Part shown: piece by piece, positions 55,106-64,000 of the stretch
Layout of the letters: each line of letters begins with the position of its first letter
Numbering within the stretch: position 1 is the first letter of the stretch
Source: Paenibacillus chondroitinus NBRC 15376
Lineage (GTDB): Bacteria; Bacillota; Bacilli; Paenibacillales; NBRC-103111
NCBI RefSeq assembly: GCF_004000765.1
Contig: NZ_BILW01000002.1
Span: 434,001 to 498,000 of the forward strand
Reading direction: 5' to 3'
Length of the DNA stretch: 64,000 bases
Program-made: the position numbers and the translations under genes
Notes under the pieces: model-generated
What the model was told of the DNA's origin: nothing
The model's input: only the letters and a program-made list of their open reading frames with translations
Database searches by the model: none

Positions 55106-58100
55106 TTATTGACTCAATACCTTCTGGGCCATTTTCGCCAGATCTTCAACATCTACTTTGCCATCGCCATTTAAGTCTGCTGCTCTAGCAATATTCCAGT
55201 CCGGGCTGCTGCTATTTTTCCCATAATGAGTAGCAAGGATTGCCAAATCACCAATTGAATATCTACTGTCATGGTTCAAGTCGCCATCCGAGACATAACC
55301 TTCAATGCTCACCGTAAGCTCAGCAAGCACGGCTTCTGTCTCCACCCCTTTTTCATCGGCCAAAATGGCTTTGAGCACCGAGATGTTTCCTGAGGAATTC
55401 GGAGAACCCTTCGCTTTCAATTGCAGCGTAACAAGCGGCGTTTCATGCTTGCTTCGATCATCTCCCCCGATATTCGCAAGCACCATGCGAACGCTGCCCT
55501 TGTGATCATCGACATAATGAACAACGGCAATAGCGTCTGCAGCCGAGTCTACCTTCTGCAGTTCGAACAAATCGGCCGGATACTTCAACGTAACATCTAA
55601 TCCGTAGACCGAGTTTGTAACACTGGATACACCAAGCTTCACCGCGAACGTCGAACCTTCATTGACAAGGCTTGCTCCGTCTAACGTCATGTTCGGCTGT
55701 ACCGCATCTTCCATCTCAGTCACACGAATGTTATCGAACGTTGCGTTAGCCTTGTATGTGCGAACCCCAATAGCACCTTCTGTGTAGGTACCGTCAACCG
55801 CACTAGCCACGAGCTTATCATCTACATAAACATCAATGTTTGGTCCCTTCGCTACAACCTTTAATCGATAAACCGTATCTACGGTGATCGAAGGGAGCGC
55901 TTGATTCGCCAGTTCTGTCCAATTGTTATTCAGTTTACCCAACTGTACTCGACCTGCTAATGTAATGCCCGCATAATATCCTTGCAAGTTATCCGTTCCA
56001 ACTGTTGGATTATTCACTCTGAATATGACGCCGGCATTAGCTAAATTAGGGCTGGCACTCATGGAAATATCCGTTTCATAAGTGAAGTCCTTGAATTTCG
56101 TATCGTTAGCCACAGCTTTATAACCTTCACCGTTAATCACGGTGTAGTTGCCTTTAGCAGCACTCCACTCACCGCCATAGGTCGTCCAACCATCCGCATT
56201 CCGATCATCAAACGTATCAACAAAAGGCAGCGGATTATTCGCTCTATCTAGGAATTGCTTCGTGGCTGCATCCAGCGCAGCTATCGCTGTTTTAATGCCG
56301 TCAGCGGTAGTTTGTTCATTGTCATACGCAGCTTGTGCGTTTACAATGGCCGCTGAGAAAAGATTCACGACTTGCTGCTTATACTGTCCCGGTCCATCGC
56401 CTACAACGGCGTTATCGCGAAGTTGCTTCGCCGTTTGAATGCTGGTTAGGAGATCGGACTTATTGCTGCTCCCGATTAATTCCCTATGTGCTGCGGCAAC
56501 GCGAGCGAAGTCAACCTTTTCCACTTTGCGGTCATAGCTTAATAATCCATTGATTTCGTATTCGACATCCGAGATTTGGGTGTATACAGCCGCACTAAGT
56601 CCAGGTTTATCTTTGAGTGTTTTGATCGTGTTAATATAACGAATATACTGATCCGTTAACTCTTCTTTCGTGTTCATCGCGAGTCCGGCATACACGGTCA
56701 AAGGACTGAATTCATGCCCTGGCACGCGAAGTCCTACGCCCCCATACTCGCCAAGCGTGGCTGCCCGATAGTCCGAAGGTGTCGGCGACTCAGGTGCTGG
56801 ATACTTGTGCCAATCCAGGAAATGGCCTGCTTTGGACTCATTGGCCCCGCCTCCGGCATCATACCAACCGGTAACTCCATTAATGAGGCGAGTTGGATCT
56901 GCTTTTATCGCATGTGCAATTGCCTCTCGGGTATAGTCGCCACCATTGTCGAATTGCCCCCACCCTTCATTAAAAACAATATAGACAATGATGGAAGGAG
57001 AATTCTGCAATTGCTTAACCATTTCATCGAATTCTTTGTAATATTGCGGTTGAGCCGATACATCTCTGCTGGTTCCACTTGGCATGTCCTGCCAAACGAG
57101 AAGTCCCAACTTATCTGCCCAGTAGTACCAACGGGCCGGTTCAATCTTAATATGTTTGCGGATCATATTCATATCCATCCGCTTCTCGGCTTCAATATCG
57201 AATTTCAATGCCTCGTCCGTTGGCGCTGTATACAGGCCATCCGGCCAATACCCTTGATCCAAAGTTCCCATTTGAAAAACGAATTTCCCATTCAGCAATG
57301 GGCGTTGGATGCCATCGACTTTTCCCAATTTCACTTCTCGCATTCCAAAGTAACTGTCAACGTTATCGATGATCGTTCCGCCATCCTTCAAAGACACTTT
57401 GAGATCGTAGAGAAACGGATCGTCCGGTGTCCACCATCTCGCGTTCGGTACCGGAAGCTGCAATTCAGTGCCAGCGTTTCCGCTAACGCGACCGACTTCA
57501 ACGCCATTTTTTAGTGCTATAGCCTCTACGGTTTTACCTGTCCCATTTACCGCATCAACGGTCAGCTTCAACTGGCCATTCCAGATATCCGGCACCATAT
57601 TCATCCGGTCAATGCTTGCGCTAGCGACAGGCTCCAGCCAAACGGTTTGCCAGATCCCGGACACCGACGTATACCAGATGCCTCCTGGTTGTACAACGGT
57701 TTGCTTTCCTTTGATTTGATCCCCTTGGGTATCCGTATAATCGAGTACGTGAACAATCAATTCATTTTCCCCGGGTTTCAACTGACTTGTTATATCGAAA
57801 CTGAATGACGTGTAGCCGCCTTTATGGCTTCCTACCTTTGTTCCGTTCACATAGACGTCCGTCTCGTAATCCACTGCGCCAAAATTCAACTTCACATGCT
57901 GGCCATTCCAATTTTGCGGCACCGTGAAATTTCGCTTGTACCACATCAGCTGCTCTTGGCGTTGAATGCCTGAAAGCCGGGACTCCACGGCAAACGGTAC
58001 CGTGATGTTCTCCTTCAGCGTTTGACCTGTTGGAAGGGCGTCCCCTTGCTTGGCGGGCTGGAATTCCCATTTCCCGTTCAGGTTGAGCCACTCATCACGA

Positions 58101-59062
58101 ACCATCTGCGGTCTTGGATAATCCGGCAGCGGATTGTTCGAATCGACTTGGCTTGCCCACGGCGTTTCAATCTGATAGGTGGAGTTATTTTTGATTGCAA
58201 GATAAAAATCTTTGAGTGGCTTGCTGCTTGCTGCATAAACAAGAGCGCCTCCTCCTGTATACCCGATATTGGCCATCGGGGCATCTTGATAATACATAGG
58301 ATATTCAAACTCTAGCTGAATCGTTTTCGGATCACCTGACTTTAAAACCGCCGATTTGATCGGCCAATCCTTCCCGAGCACATTAGCCGAAAGTTGCTTG
58401 CTCGCATCGCTGCCTAGCTCCGCTAACGCCTCCGCAAATGTGAATTCGGCATGCAAACCATCAGGGAGAACCGATCCGGCAACAGGCCCGCTATTCTCAA
58501 AATCGGCAGGCAGCGTGAAAGCTGTTGCAGGTACGATTTGCTTCGGCACACTTGGGCTGCCCCATCTTAGATACAAATTGGACCCGCCGTCATTCTCGAA
58601 ATACTCCACTTTAATGTCGTATTTCTTGCCGGCTACCAAGGCAATTGGACTGCTTGTTTGCTCCTTATCCCAGTCATTAACCCAATGATCAATGATTAGT
58701 TTGTTGTCGATCCATAGTCTGAAGCCGTTGTCACCAATCATCCAGAACGTATAATTTTCAGAGAATTCAGGTGTAATTTGTCCTGTCCATCTCACATTCA
58801 CGCGATCGTTTTGCCCTACCAGCGTTGTGAATGCACCTTCCAATGAACTGAAATTAATGTACGGATCGACCACGGTCGTCACCAAGTTTTCAAACCTAAA
58901 CTCATCGGGTCCGGAGTTCTTGTAATAATCAGCTTTTAACCCATAATTGGTTGCATTGGGATTGGAATCTGCCGCATGGCTTTTGGATAAACTATGCGGA
59001 AGAATCATACAGATCAGCATAGAAAAGATAAATAACTGCACAAGCCTTCTGGTCGTTTTCAT
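55106..59062 (-). CDS. Secreted PA14-GH2 glycosidase with cohesin and dockerin (paralogue of 9608-13849)
   Basis: 1318 aa; GAGGAG lies 10 nt before the ATG. Order: signal peptide (1-30); PA14 (about 40-172); Ig-like (180-290); GH2 jelly roll, Ig-like and barrel (about 295-865) with acid/base E699 in FNEGWG and nucleophile about E772 in LGEYGG; FIVAR-like helices (about 880-950); a concanavalin-like module of the type found in the GH127 enzyme (about 958-1125); cohesin (about 1132-1258); dockerin (1261-1318; loops DLNHDSRYSIGD and DLNGDGKVDVED). No second FIVAR. The core closely follows the GH2 enzyme at 9.6-13.8 kb, but the binding module is exchanged. It has no cysteine after the signal peptide. 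Substrate unknown; a lacZ-like gene and sugar permease lie upstream. Confidence 0.9.
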   Translation of the reverse strand: MKTTRRLVQLFIFSMLICMILPHSLSKSHAADSNPNATNYGLKADYYKNSGPDEFRFENLVTTVVDPYINFSSLEGAFTTLVGQNDRVNVRWTGQITPEFSENYTFWMIGDNGFRLWIDNKLIIDHWVNDWDKEQTSSPIALVAGKKYDIKVEYFENDGGSNLYLRWGSPSVPKQIVPATAFTLPADFENSGPVAGSVLPDGLHAEFTFAEALAELGSDASKQLSANVLGKDWPIKSAVLKSGDPKTIQLEFEYPMYYQDAPMANIGYTGGGALVYAASSKPLKDFYLAIKNNSTYQIETPWASQVDSNNPLPDYPRPQMVRDEWLNLNGKWEFQPAKQGDALPTGQTLKENITVPFAVESRLSGIQRQEQLMWYKRNFTVPQNWNGQHVKLNFGAVDYETDVYVNGTKVGSHKGGYTSFSFDITSQLKPGENELIVHVLDYTDTQGDQIKGKQTVVQPGGIWYTSVSGIWQTVWLEPVASASIDRMNMVPDIWNGQLKLTVDAVNGTGKTVEAIALKNGVEVGRVSGNAGTELQLPVPNARWWTPDDPFLYDLKVSLKDGGTIIDNVDSYFGMREVKLGKVDGIQRPLLNGKFVFQMGTLDQGYWPDGLYTAPTDEALKFDIEAEKRMDMNMIRKHIKIEPARWYYWADKLGLLVWQDMPSGTSRDVSAQPQYYKEFDEMVKQLQNSPSIIVYIVFNEGWGQFDNGGDYTREAIAHAIKADPTRLINGVTGWYDAGGGANESKAGHFLDWHKYPAPESPTPSDYRAATLGEYGGVGLRVPGHEFSPLTVYAGLAMNTKEELTDQYIRYINTIKTLKDKPGLSAAVYTQISDVEYEINGLLSYDRKVEKVDFARVAAAHRELIGSSNKSDLLTSIQTAKQLRDNAVVGDGPGQYKQQVVNLFSAAIVNAQAAYDNEQTTADGIKTAIAALDAATKQFLDRANNPLPFVDTFDDRNADGWTTYGGEWSAAKGNYTVINGEGYKAVANDTKFKDFTYETDISMSASPNLANAGVIFRVNNPTVGTDNLQGYYAGITLAGRVQLGKLNNNWTELANQALPSITVDTVYRLKVVAKGPNIDVYVDDKLVASAVDGTYTEGAIGVRTYKANATFDNIRVTEMEDAVQPNMTLDGASLVNEGSTFAVKLGVSSVTNSVYGLDVTLKYPADLFELQKVDSAADAIAVVHYVDDHKGSVRMVLANIGGDDRSKHETPLVTLQLKAKGSPNSSGNISVLKAILADEKGVETEAVLAELTVSIEGYVSDGDLNHDSRYSIGDLAILATHYGKNSSSPDWNIARAADLNGDGKVDVEDLAKMAQKVLSQ

Positions 59063-59206
59063 TTGTACAATTCTCCTCTTTTGAATTACTGGATTTACAG
59101 GTTATAAAACGAGTCTTCTTGCATATGCCTCCTCTCCTTTTCAACTTGGCATTACCCTCAAATCAAAAGTGAGCGCATATCAAGCATATATGTCCATCTA
59201 GCTGTT

Positions 59207-59219
59207 TGTATTTACAGAT
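59207..59219 (-). promoter_or_regulatory. CTAAATAC-like motif upstream of the GH2 paralogue
   Basis: Minus-strand reading includes AATCTGTAAATACA, about 146 nt before the ATG; compared with the other copies it is a weaker match (TGTAAATAC). The 980-nt gap 59063-60042 holds this motif, hairpin cluster 5, dyad cluster 3 and the lacZ-type gene terminator; 59857-60001 shows nothing further. Confidence 0.3.
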
Positions 59220-59368
59220 TTCAGGCATTTCTTGTAATTTTATGGCAATCTATTATGAGGGGCACATCGCATTAGACCTGGCTGCCGTCTATTCAGACTG
59301 TTCGCTATGCAGTAACTACTCCCTCCCCCTGCGATTTGCATAAAAGTTGAACGAGGGTTTTGCTTAGA

Positions 59369-59548
59369 GGAACTAGGGTACTCTATTTGTAGGAAATGAG
59401 CTGTTTTCCTTACCGAGCGGAACTACAGGATCTTATTTAGCCTCCATGACCTGTTATTCGCGTAAAATTGGAAAAATAGTGGACTGTAGTTCCCTTTGAA
59501 ATGGAAAATAGTAAATTTGCAGGAAATAGAGGACTGTAGTTCCCTTCC
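59369..59548. repeat. GGAACTAC hairpin repeat cluster, copy 5
   Basis: Unit 59419-59494 opens CGGAACTACAGGATCTTATTT and closes AAATAGTGGACTGTAGTTCC, with half-units on both sides ending AAATAGAGGACTGTAGTTCC. Followed after about 125 nt by dyad cluster 3, the same order as at 48.3-48.7 kb. Confidence 0.8.
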
Positions 59549-59672
59549 AAAAACTACGAGCAAGGATAGTGCAGCTTTCCCGCTATTTGCGCGGCACAGA
59601 CGCGTTGTGGCTGTGTGTGACATTGGAAGAAATCCAATGTCAACCGTAAGCAATGGCCACTGCCATCGCTAT

Positions 59673-59856
59673 ATTGCATTTTGTGCAATATTAAGGCTCC
59701 AGATCGGCCGCTGTAGCCTTCTACGTTGTACAAAGTACAACGATTTGGGCAGGATAGCGCTGTTTTTGCGTTATTTGCATAGAATTCGTTGTACTTTGTG
59801 CAAGGAAGAGTGTGGTTGTGGGGGTTAAAGCTGTTCTATAGTGTACTTTCTACAAC
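59673..59856. repeat. 17-bp dyad repeat cluster 3 (four sites)
   Basis: ATTGCATTTTGTGCAAT (59673), GTTGTACAAAGTACAAC (59725; arms perfectly paired), GTTGTACTTTGTGCAAG (59788), AGTGTACTTTCTACAAC (59840). Spacers differ from those of clusters 1 and 2. Confidence 0.7.
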
Positions 59857-60001
59857 ATAGACATGGGAGCGAGGGGCCGAGCGCTAAGCGGTAATGAGGC
59901 ATGGGTATGATTACTTGGTGCGAGGCGAGCATGCTGAGCGGGTTAGTCTCTTGGCGCGATGCAATCATGCCAAGCAAATTGCTCACCTCACGCCAGGGGA
60001 C

Positions 60002-60036
60002 AAAAAAGCCCAAGACAAGTGTCTTGGACTTTTTTC
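60002..60036. terminator. Terminator of the LacZ-type gene
   Basis: Minus strand AAGTCCAAGACA-CTTG-TCTTGGGCTT followed by TTTT: long stem with one G-U pair. Seven nt after the stop. Confidence 0.88.
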
Positions 60037-60042
60037 AAATAA

Positions 60043-63000
60043 CTAGTTTCCTGCACTAGCAATAACAAACTCGAACGAGATCTCTTGATCAGCCGGAATC
60101 TGATATTCCTCGTGAACAGGAGCTCCCCAGCTGTCGTCGCCACCGACACCCATCTGTTTGCCGGCAACTGTTACAACCGTATAATGAACATCCGGCAGCT
60201 CCCAAGCATGGTCAGCATGCTCAAGCTCAAATGCCGTATAAGGAGACAAGTTGCATTCTACCGGGGCTTGCGGGTCAGCTTTAATCATAAGGCCATTCCC
60301 CTTCACATCCGTCACATTCACACGGCGAACACCAGTTCGATTACCGGATTCCTGCGGAACGAGGTACGGTGTCGGCAATTGATCAACCTGACGGCTGAAG
60401 ATTCCTAAACGAGCTCCAAAGCTGCGATCGCTATAGTTCTCCTCAGGTCCCATTGCGTACCATTCGGACTGGTTATAATCAGCCGACATTTTGAAGGAAA
60501 CGGCAAGTATCGGAAGATTCGGCAGACCTGCTGCTCCTTTGTAATTCGTGTGAATCCGAATGGTTCCATCCGCATGCACCGTATAAGCAATACGAACGCT
60601 GACTTCAGAGCTAATGCTGAATCTGTATTCAAAGGCAACCGTTGCCGAGCTTTTCTCTTGCTTCAACTCTGTGCTGACACATTTACGTGCCAGACTCGAG
60701 GCGTACCAAGCGCCGGCTGTATAGCCCATTGCGGTACCTTTATCGTTGTCTGTGGTTGCCCGCCAGAATAATGGAGCCGGGGGTATCGCAATCATCTCAC
60801 GACCATGATATCTAAGCGAAACAAGCGATCCGACCTGCTTCGAGAAAATAACGGCGAATCCTTTCCCAGTGACACTGATATTGACGTCTCCCTCTACCAC
60901 GTTGACTTCACCGGCAGGTTGTTCGTTTTGACCGGTTGCTTCTACGATGAAAGTGGATTGGCCAAATGCCGTCTCAAACCCGGCGTCAGCCCAAATCGCA
61001 GACTCTTTGAGCACTAATGAAGCCTGAATGCAATATTCGCCTGATTGCCCATTCACGTCTGGCAGCTCGATCGGAATGATGCTTTCACTCTGCGCTTCAA
61101 CGGCAACATCCTTAAACCCATTACCAATTTCTATGCCTTCATGATAAAGGCGATATTCAAGCACATACGAATCTGTATTCACAAATAGATTTTCGTTAAT
61201 TATTTTAATATGGCTTCTTGTAGGCTCCAACTTGATATTCTGATAAAGGAATTTAACTTCCTGCATCTTAGGCGTCAGCTGACGATCAGCGAATACCAGT
61301 CCATTTCCGCAAAAGCTGTAATCCGTAGGACGGTCTTGGAAATCCCCGCCATAGGCCAAAAACTCACGGCCATACCGATCTTTTTTCATAATCGCCTGAT
61401 CGATATAATCCCAAATAAAGCCGCCTTGATACATCGGATATTTGTTTTCCAGCTCCGTGTACTTATGAAGCCCTCCGACGGAATTGCCCATCGCGTGCAT
61501 ATATTCGCAGCTGATATATGGTTTGCCAGGTTGGCTGTTGAGATATGCTTCAATGTCCGCAGGCTTGGCATACATTCTGCTCTCCATGTCGCTTGTAGCG
61601 TCATAATCACGATTATGGAATACGCCCTCATAGTGAACGAGTCGGCCTGGGTCCGTCTCACGGAAGTAGTCGGCTACATTCAAAATCACTTGACCGGCAT
61701 ACGATTCGTTTCCGCATGACCAGATGAGAATCGAAGGATGATTTTTATCGCGCTCGACCATCGAAATCGCCCGGTCAAGCACGATGTCCTGCCACTGCAT
61801 ATCGTTGCCCGGAATGTTCCACGAAGGCTCGACAGCCCCCATTTTTTGCCACGAGCCGTGCGTCTCCAAATTCATCTCGTCGATGACATAAACGCCATAC
61901 TCGTCACATAACTCATACCATAAGGTCTGATTCGGGTAATGGGAAGTCCGGACCGCATTGATATTGCTGCGTTTCAGCGTTTGAATGTCCCACAGCATAT
62001 CCTGCTTCGTGATGGCTCGTCCGCTGCGGCTGTTGAATTCATGTCGGTTTACACCTTTGAATACGATTCGCTTGCCATTCAAGCACATCAGCTTGTCTTT
62101 CATTTCAAAGCGACGGAAGCCGGTTTTCTGCACGATCGCCTCGACCAAATTTCCGTTCTCATCATAGATCGAGATACAAGCCGTATATAAATATGGATTT
62201 TCCGCACTCCATGGTTGAACAATGCCCGCAGCGAGGTTGAAAGACAGCTTTCCATTTCGGAATTCACCCGATTCTGTGAGAATCGCCTGCCCTTTGGCAT
62301 CTTTTAATTCAAGTTTGGCACTCGCTGTTTTCGCATGAGCGTCTCGGAGGTCAAGATCAATTTCAAGCAATCCTTCCACATACGCATCATCCAAGTCTGC
62401 CTTTACGCGCAGATCCCATACGTGCACCTTAGGAACCGTATATAAGTATACATCTCTGAAAATACCGGATAACCGCCAGAAATCCTGATCCTCCAGCCAG
62501 CTTCCTGTACTTCTCTGATAAACCTCAACGGCCAGCTTATTTTCACCTTCGCGAATATAAGGCGTAAGATCAAATTCTGAAGGCGTAAAACTGTCTTCGC
62601 TATAACCGACGAATTCCCCGTTAAGCCATACGTAGAAAGCTGATTCAACACCTTGGAAGGAGATATAAACCGGTTTTCCTTTCATCGTGTCAGGGAGTTG
62701 GAAATTTTTCACATAGCTGCCCACGGGATTATGTTCTTGCGAGATGAATGGAGGACGCAGTGCCTCTACGCCATCCCAAGGGTACATCGTATTCACATAC
62801 TGCGGCTGTCCCCAGCCCTGCAGCTGAATATGTCCCGGCACTTGGATATGTTCCCAACTGCTGCAGTTATAATCCAATTGATAGAAAGATTGCACACGGC
62901 TCGCTGTGTTTGGCGCGTAACTGAACTGCCAGCTGCCATTCAAGCTATGCCTCATGTCCATGGATGCGCCTGCTTCAGCAGCAGCCATCGATCGATAATA

Positions 63001-63087
63001 ACGGTGGTCGGAATGAGCATCCAACCTGTTGACTCGAAATACACGCACATCTTGCAGCCAATCAAGGCTTGGTACCGATTGTTTCAT
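60043..63087 (-). CDS. GH2 beta-galactosidase, LacZ type (cytoplasmic)
   Basis: 1014 aa, no signal peptide; AGGAGG lies 8 nt before the ATG. Full five-domain LacZ layout: jelly roll with WEHIQVPGHIQLQGWGQPQYVN, Ig-like domains, barrel with acid/base E461 (IWSCGNES) and nucleophile E528 (SCEYMHAMGNS), and the C-terminal beta-galactosidase small-chain domain. E461 falls at the same number as in E. coli LacZ. Hydrolyses beta-galactosides after import. Starts 62 nt after the permease gene on the same strand and is probably in its operon; may complete the work of the secreted GH2 enzyme downstream. Confidence 0.93.
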   Translation of the reverse strand: MKQSVPSLDWLQDVRVFRVNRLDAHSDHRYYRSMAAAEAGASMDMRHSLNGSWQFSYAPNTASRVQSFYQLDYNCSSWEHIQVPGHIQLQGWGQPQYVNTMYPWDGVEALRPPFISQEHNPVGSYVKNFQLPDTMKGKPVYISFQGVESAFYVWLNGEFVGYSEDSFTPSEFDLTPYIREGENKLAVEVYQRSTGSWLEDQDFWRLSGIFRDVYLYTVPKVHVWDLRVKADLDDAYVEGLLEIDLDLRDAHAKTASAKLELKDAKGQAILTESGEFRNGKLSFNLAAGIVQPWSAENPYLYTACISIYDENGNLVEAIVQKTGFRRFEMKDKLMCLNGKRIVFKGVNRHEFNSRSGRAITKQDMLWDIQTLKRSNINAVRTSHYPNQTLWYELCDEYGVYVIDEMNLETHGSWQKMGAVEPSWNIPGNDMQWQDIVLDRAISMVERDKNHPSILIWSCGNESYAGQVILNVADYFRETDPGRLVHYEGVFHNRDYDATSDMESRMYAKPADIEAYLNSQPGKPYISCEYMHAMGNSVGGLHKYTELENKYPMYQGGFIWDYIDQAIMKKDRYGREFLAYGGDFQDRPTDYSFCGNGLVFADRQLTPKMQEVKFLYQNIKLEPTRSHIKIINENLFVNTDSYVLEYRLYHEGIEIGNGFKDVAVEAQSESIIPIELPDVNGQSGEYCIQASLVLKESAIWADAGFETAFGQSTFIVEATGQNEQPAGEVNVVEGDVNISVTGKGFAVIFSKQVGSLVSLRYHGREMIAIPPAPLFWRATTDNDKGTAMGYTAGAWYASSLARKCVSTELKQEKSSATVAFEYRFSISSEVSVRIAYTVHADGTIRIHTNYKGAAGLPNLPILAVSFKMSADYNQSEWYAMGPEENYSDRSFGARLGIFSRQVDQLPTPYLVPQESGNRTGVRRVNVTDVKGNGLMIKADPQAPVECNLSPYTAFELEHADHAWELPDVHYTVVTVAGKQMGVGGDDSWGAPVHEEYQIPADQEISFEFVIASAGN

Positions 63088-63148
63088 GAATAATGCCTCC
63101 TGAGAAATAAAACTGGAATCACACCTCTATTTTGACTGCTATCAGCTC

Positions 63149-63973
63149 CTATTTTACTGAACCAACCATACCTGCAACAAATTGTTTTTGCATAAGGAAA
63201 AACACGAGCGCTGTGGGTATTGTAGATATGACAATGGCAGTCATAATGACCCCGAAATCCGGTGCGTAACTAGATCCTAAATTTGAAATCAATAAAGGAA
63301 TTGTTCGTTTCTCCGGTGTTTGCAGCACGATAAGCGGCCACAAGTAATTGTTCCAACTGGACATGAACGTAATAATAGCTGCTGCTGAATATGTCGTTTT
63401 CATCGTTGGCATATAAATTCGGAAAAACAGACCTAATTCCGTTAACCCATCCATGCGTCCTGCTTCCAATAGCTCTCTCGGAAACATTTTTGTGCTTTGG
63501 CGAAAGAAGAAAATAAGAAAAGCCGTTGTAAAGGTTGGAAGAACGACGGCATTCATCGTGTTGATCCCGAGAAAAGGAACCGTCTTCGACAAGCTGGAGA
63601 ACATTTGGTAAAGCGGAACCATCAATGCTGCGAACGGAATCATCATGGAGACAAGCAGCAAGTTAAACACGACGTCCTTCGCTTTACTCCGGTACACTTC
63701 AAAGGCATATCCAGCGAGCGAAGCAACGAGCAGTGCCAATATCGTGGTCGATAAAGAAATTTTAAGGGAATTCCACAGGGCAGGAAGGAGATTGATGGAA
63801 TCAACCAGTTTGTTAAAGTTAGAGACAAAATGCGTACCTGGCAGCATTCTTCCCTGCGTGACATCCACAGAAAGATTCGTTGAACTAACGATCATCCATA
63901 GAAATGGAAAAATCGAAATCACGGCTACGACAATAAGGAAGACATAGACAATTGTGCGATTGAGAACTCTCAT
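63149..63973 (-). CDS. ABC sugar transporter permease, MalG/LacG-like
   Basis: 274 aa with six hydrophobic helices; AGGTGAT precedes the ATG. EAA loop with the expected Gly: EAGRMDGLTELGLFFRIYMPTMKTTYSAA. The pattern WNNYLWPLIVLQTPEKRTIPLLISNL is typical of LacG/AraQ permeases for lactose, arabinose oligomers or similar. The partner permease and binding protein should lie past the right edge. Likely imports galactosides for the LacZ-type enzyme. Confidence 0.92.
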   Translation of the reverse strand: MRVLNRTIVYVFLIVVAVISIFPFLWMIVSSTNLSVDVTQGRMLPGTHFVSNFNKLVDSINLLPALWNSLKISLSTTILALLVASLAGYAFEVYRSKAKDVVFNLLLVSMMIPFAALMVPLYQMFSSLSKTVPFLGINTMNAVVLPTFTTAFLIFFFRQSTKMFPRELLEAGRMDGLTELGLFFRIYMPTMKTTYSAAAIITFMSSWNNYLWPLIVLQTPEKRTIPLLISNLGSSYAPDFGVIMTAIVISTIPTALVFFLMQKQFVAGMVGSVK

Positions 63974-64000
63974 TATTTATCACCTGCCAATTTGATTTGA
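63973..64000 (-). CDS. Possible 3' tail of an upstream gene (partner permease), window-edge fragment
   Basis: Only 28 nt are visible. One frame ends GCAGGTGATAAATAA with the stop overlapping the next ATG by one base (TAATG), the usual coupling between paired permease genes; another frame stops at 63980-63982. The frame cannot be decided from this piece. Confidence 0.3.

Noticed and set aside
61210-61719. 169-codon plus-strand open frame
   Set aside because: Antisense to the conserved LacZ barrel; no start signals.

Overview
The window reads as a chromosomal segment of a Gram-positive, plant-polysaccharide-degrading bacterium, most likely Paenibacillus or a close relative. The reasons are strong AGGAGG-type ribosome sites, an S-layer-homology (SLH) protein, very large secreted modular glycoside hydrolases, LplABC/YesMN-type sugar uptake loci and many LysR/AraC/TetR/ArsR-regulated transporter pairs. 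No tRNA, rRNA, CRISPR array, phage or transposase gene was found.

Region 1 (1-15.2 kb, minus strand) is a surface polysaccharide-degrading cluster. It holds a giant enzyme cut by the left edge (three concanavalin-like modules, clan GH-A barrel, PA14, Big2, start of a GH43). Next come a GH127-type beta-L-arabinofuranosidase, a membrane-tethered thioredoxin-like protein, a PA14-GH2 enzyme, and a short cohesin protein ending in three SLH repeats. The GH127 and GH2 enzymes each carry both a cohesin and a dockerin on one chain. A third such enzyme (55.1-59.1 kb) is a GH2 paralogue with a swapped carbohydrate-binding module. Together they suggest a small SLH-anchored, possibly self-chaining enzyme complex. 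The start regions of all five cohesin/dockerin-cluster genes share a CTAAATAC-like motif.

Region 2 (15.7-33.8 kb) is mixed housekeeping and accessory genes: an isomerase-GH43-chorismate mutase run, chromate transporter, MerR-like coiled-coil protein, EamA exporter, O-methyltransferase/LysR pair, MFS exporters, APH-like kinase, small membrane proteins, aldo/keto reductase, D-lyxose isomerase, an Excalibur nuclease lipoprotein and an MFS/ArsR pair.

Region 3 (33.9-48.1 kb) is a mannoside locus. A YesM/YesN two-component system lies upstream of an apparent operon of lipoprotein, two permeases, GH125, a large clan GH-A enzyme and GH38. The enzymes have no signal peptides, so oligosaccharides are probably imported first and then trimmed. 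Region 4 (48.9-64 kb) holds an isomerase/oxidoreductase pair with a divergent AraC regulator, MATE/TetR/peroxiredoxin genes, the third cohesin-dockerin GH2, and a LacZ-type GH2 with a sugar permease running off the right edge.

Spaces between genes carry three families of structured repeats: long hairpins bounded by GGAACTACAG/CTGTAGTTCC (five clusters), similar hairpins bounded by CTAACGGACT/AGTCCGTTAG (two clusters), and clusters of 17-bp dyads of the form GTTGTAY-N3-RTRCAAC (three clusters, eleven sites). All calls come from reading the sequence; no database search was run.
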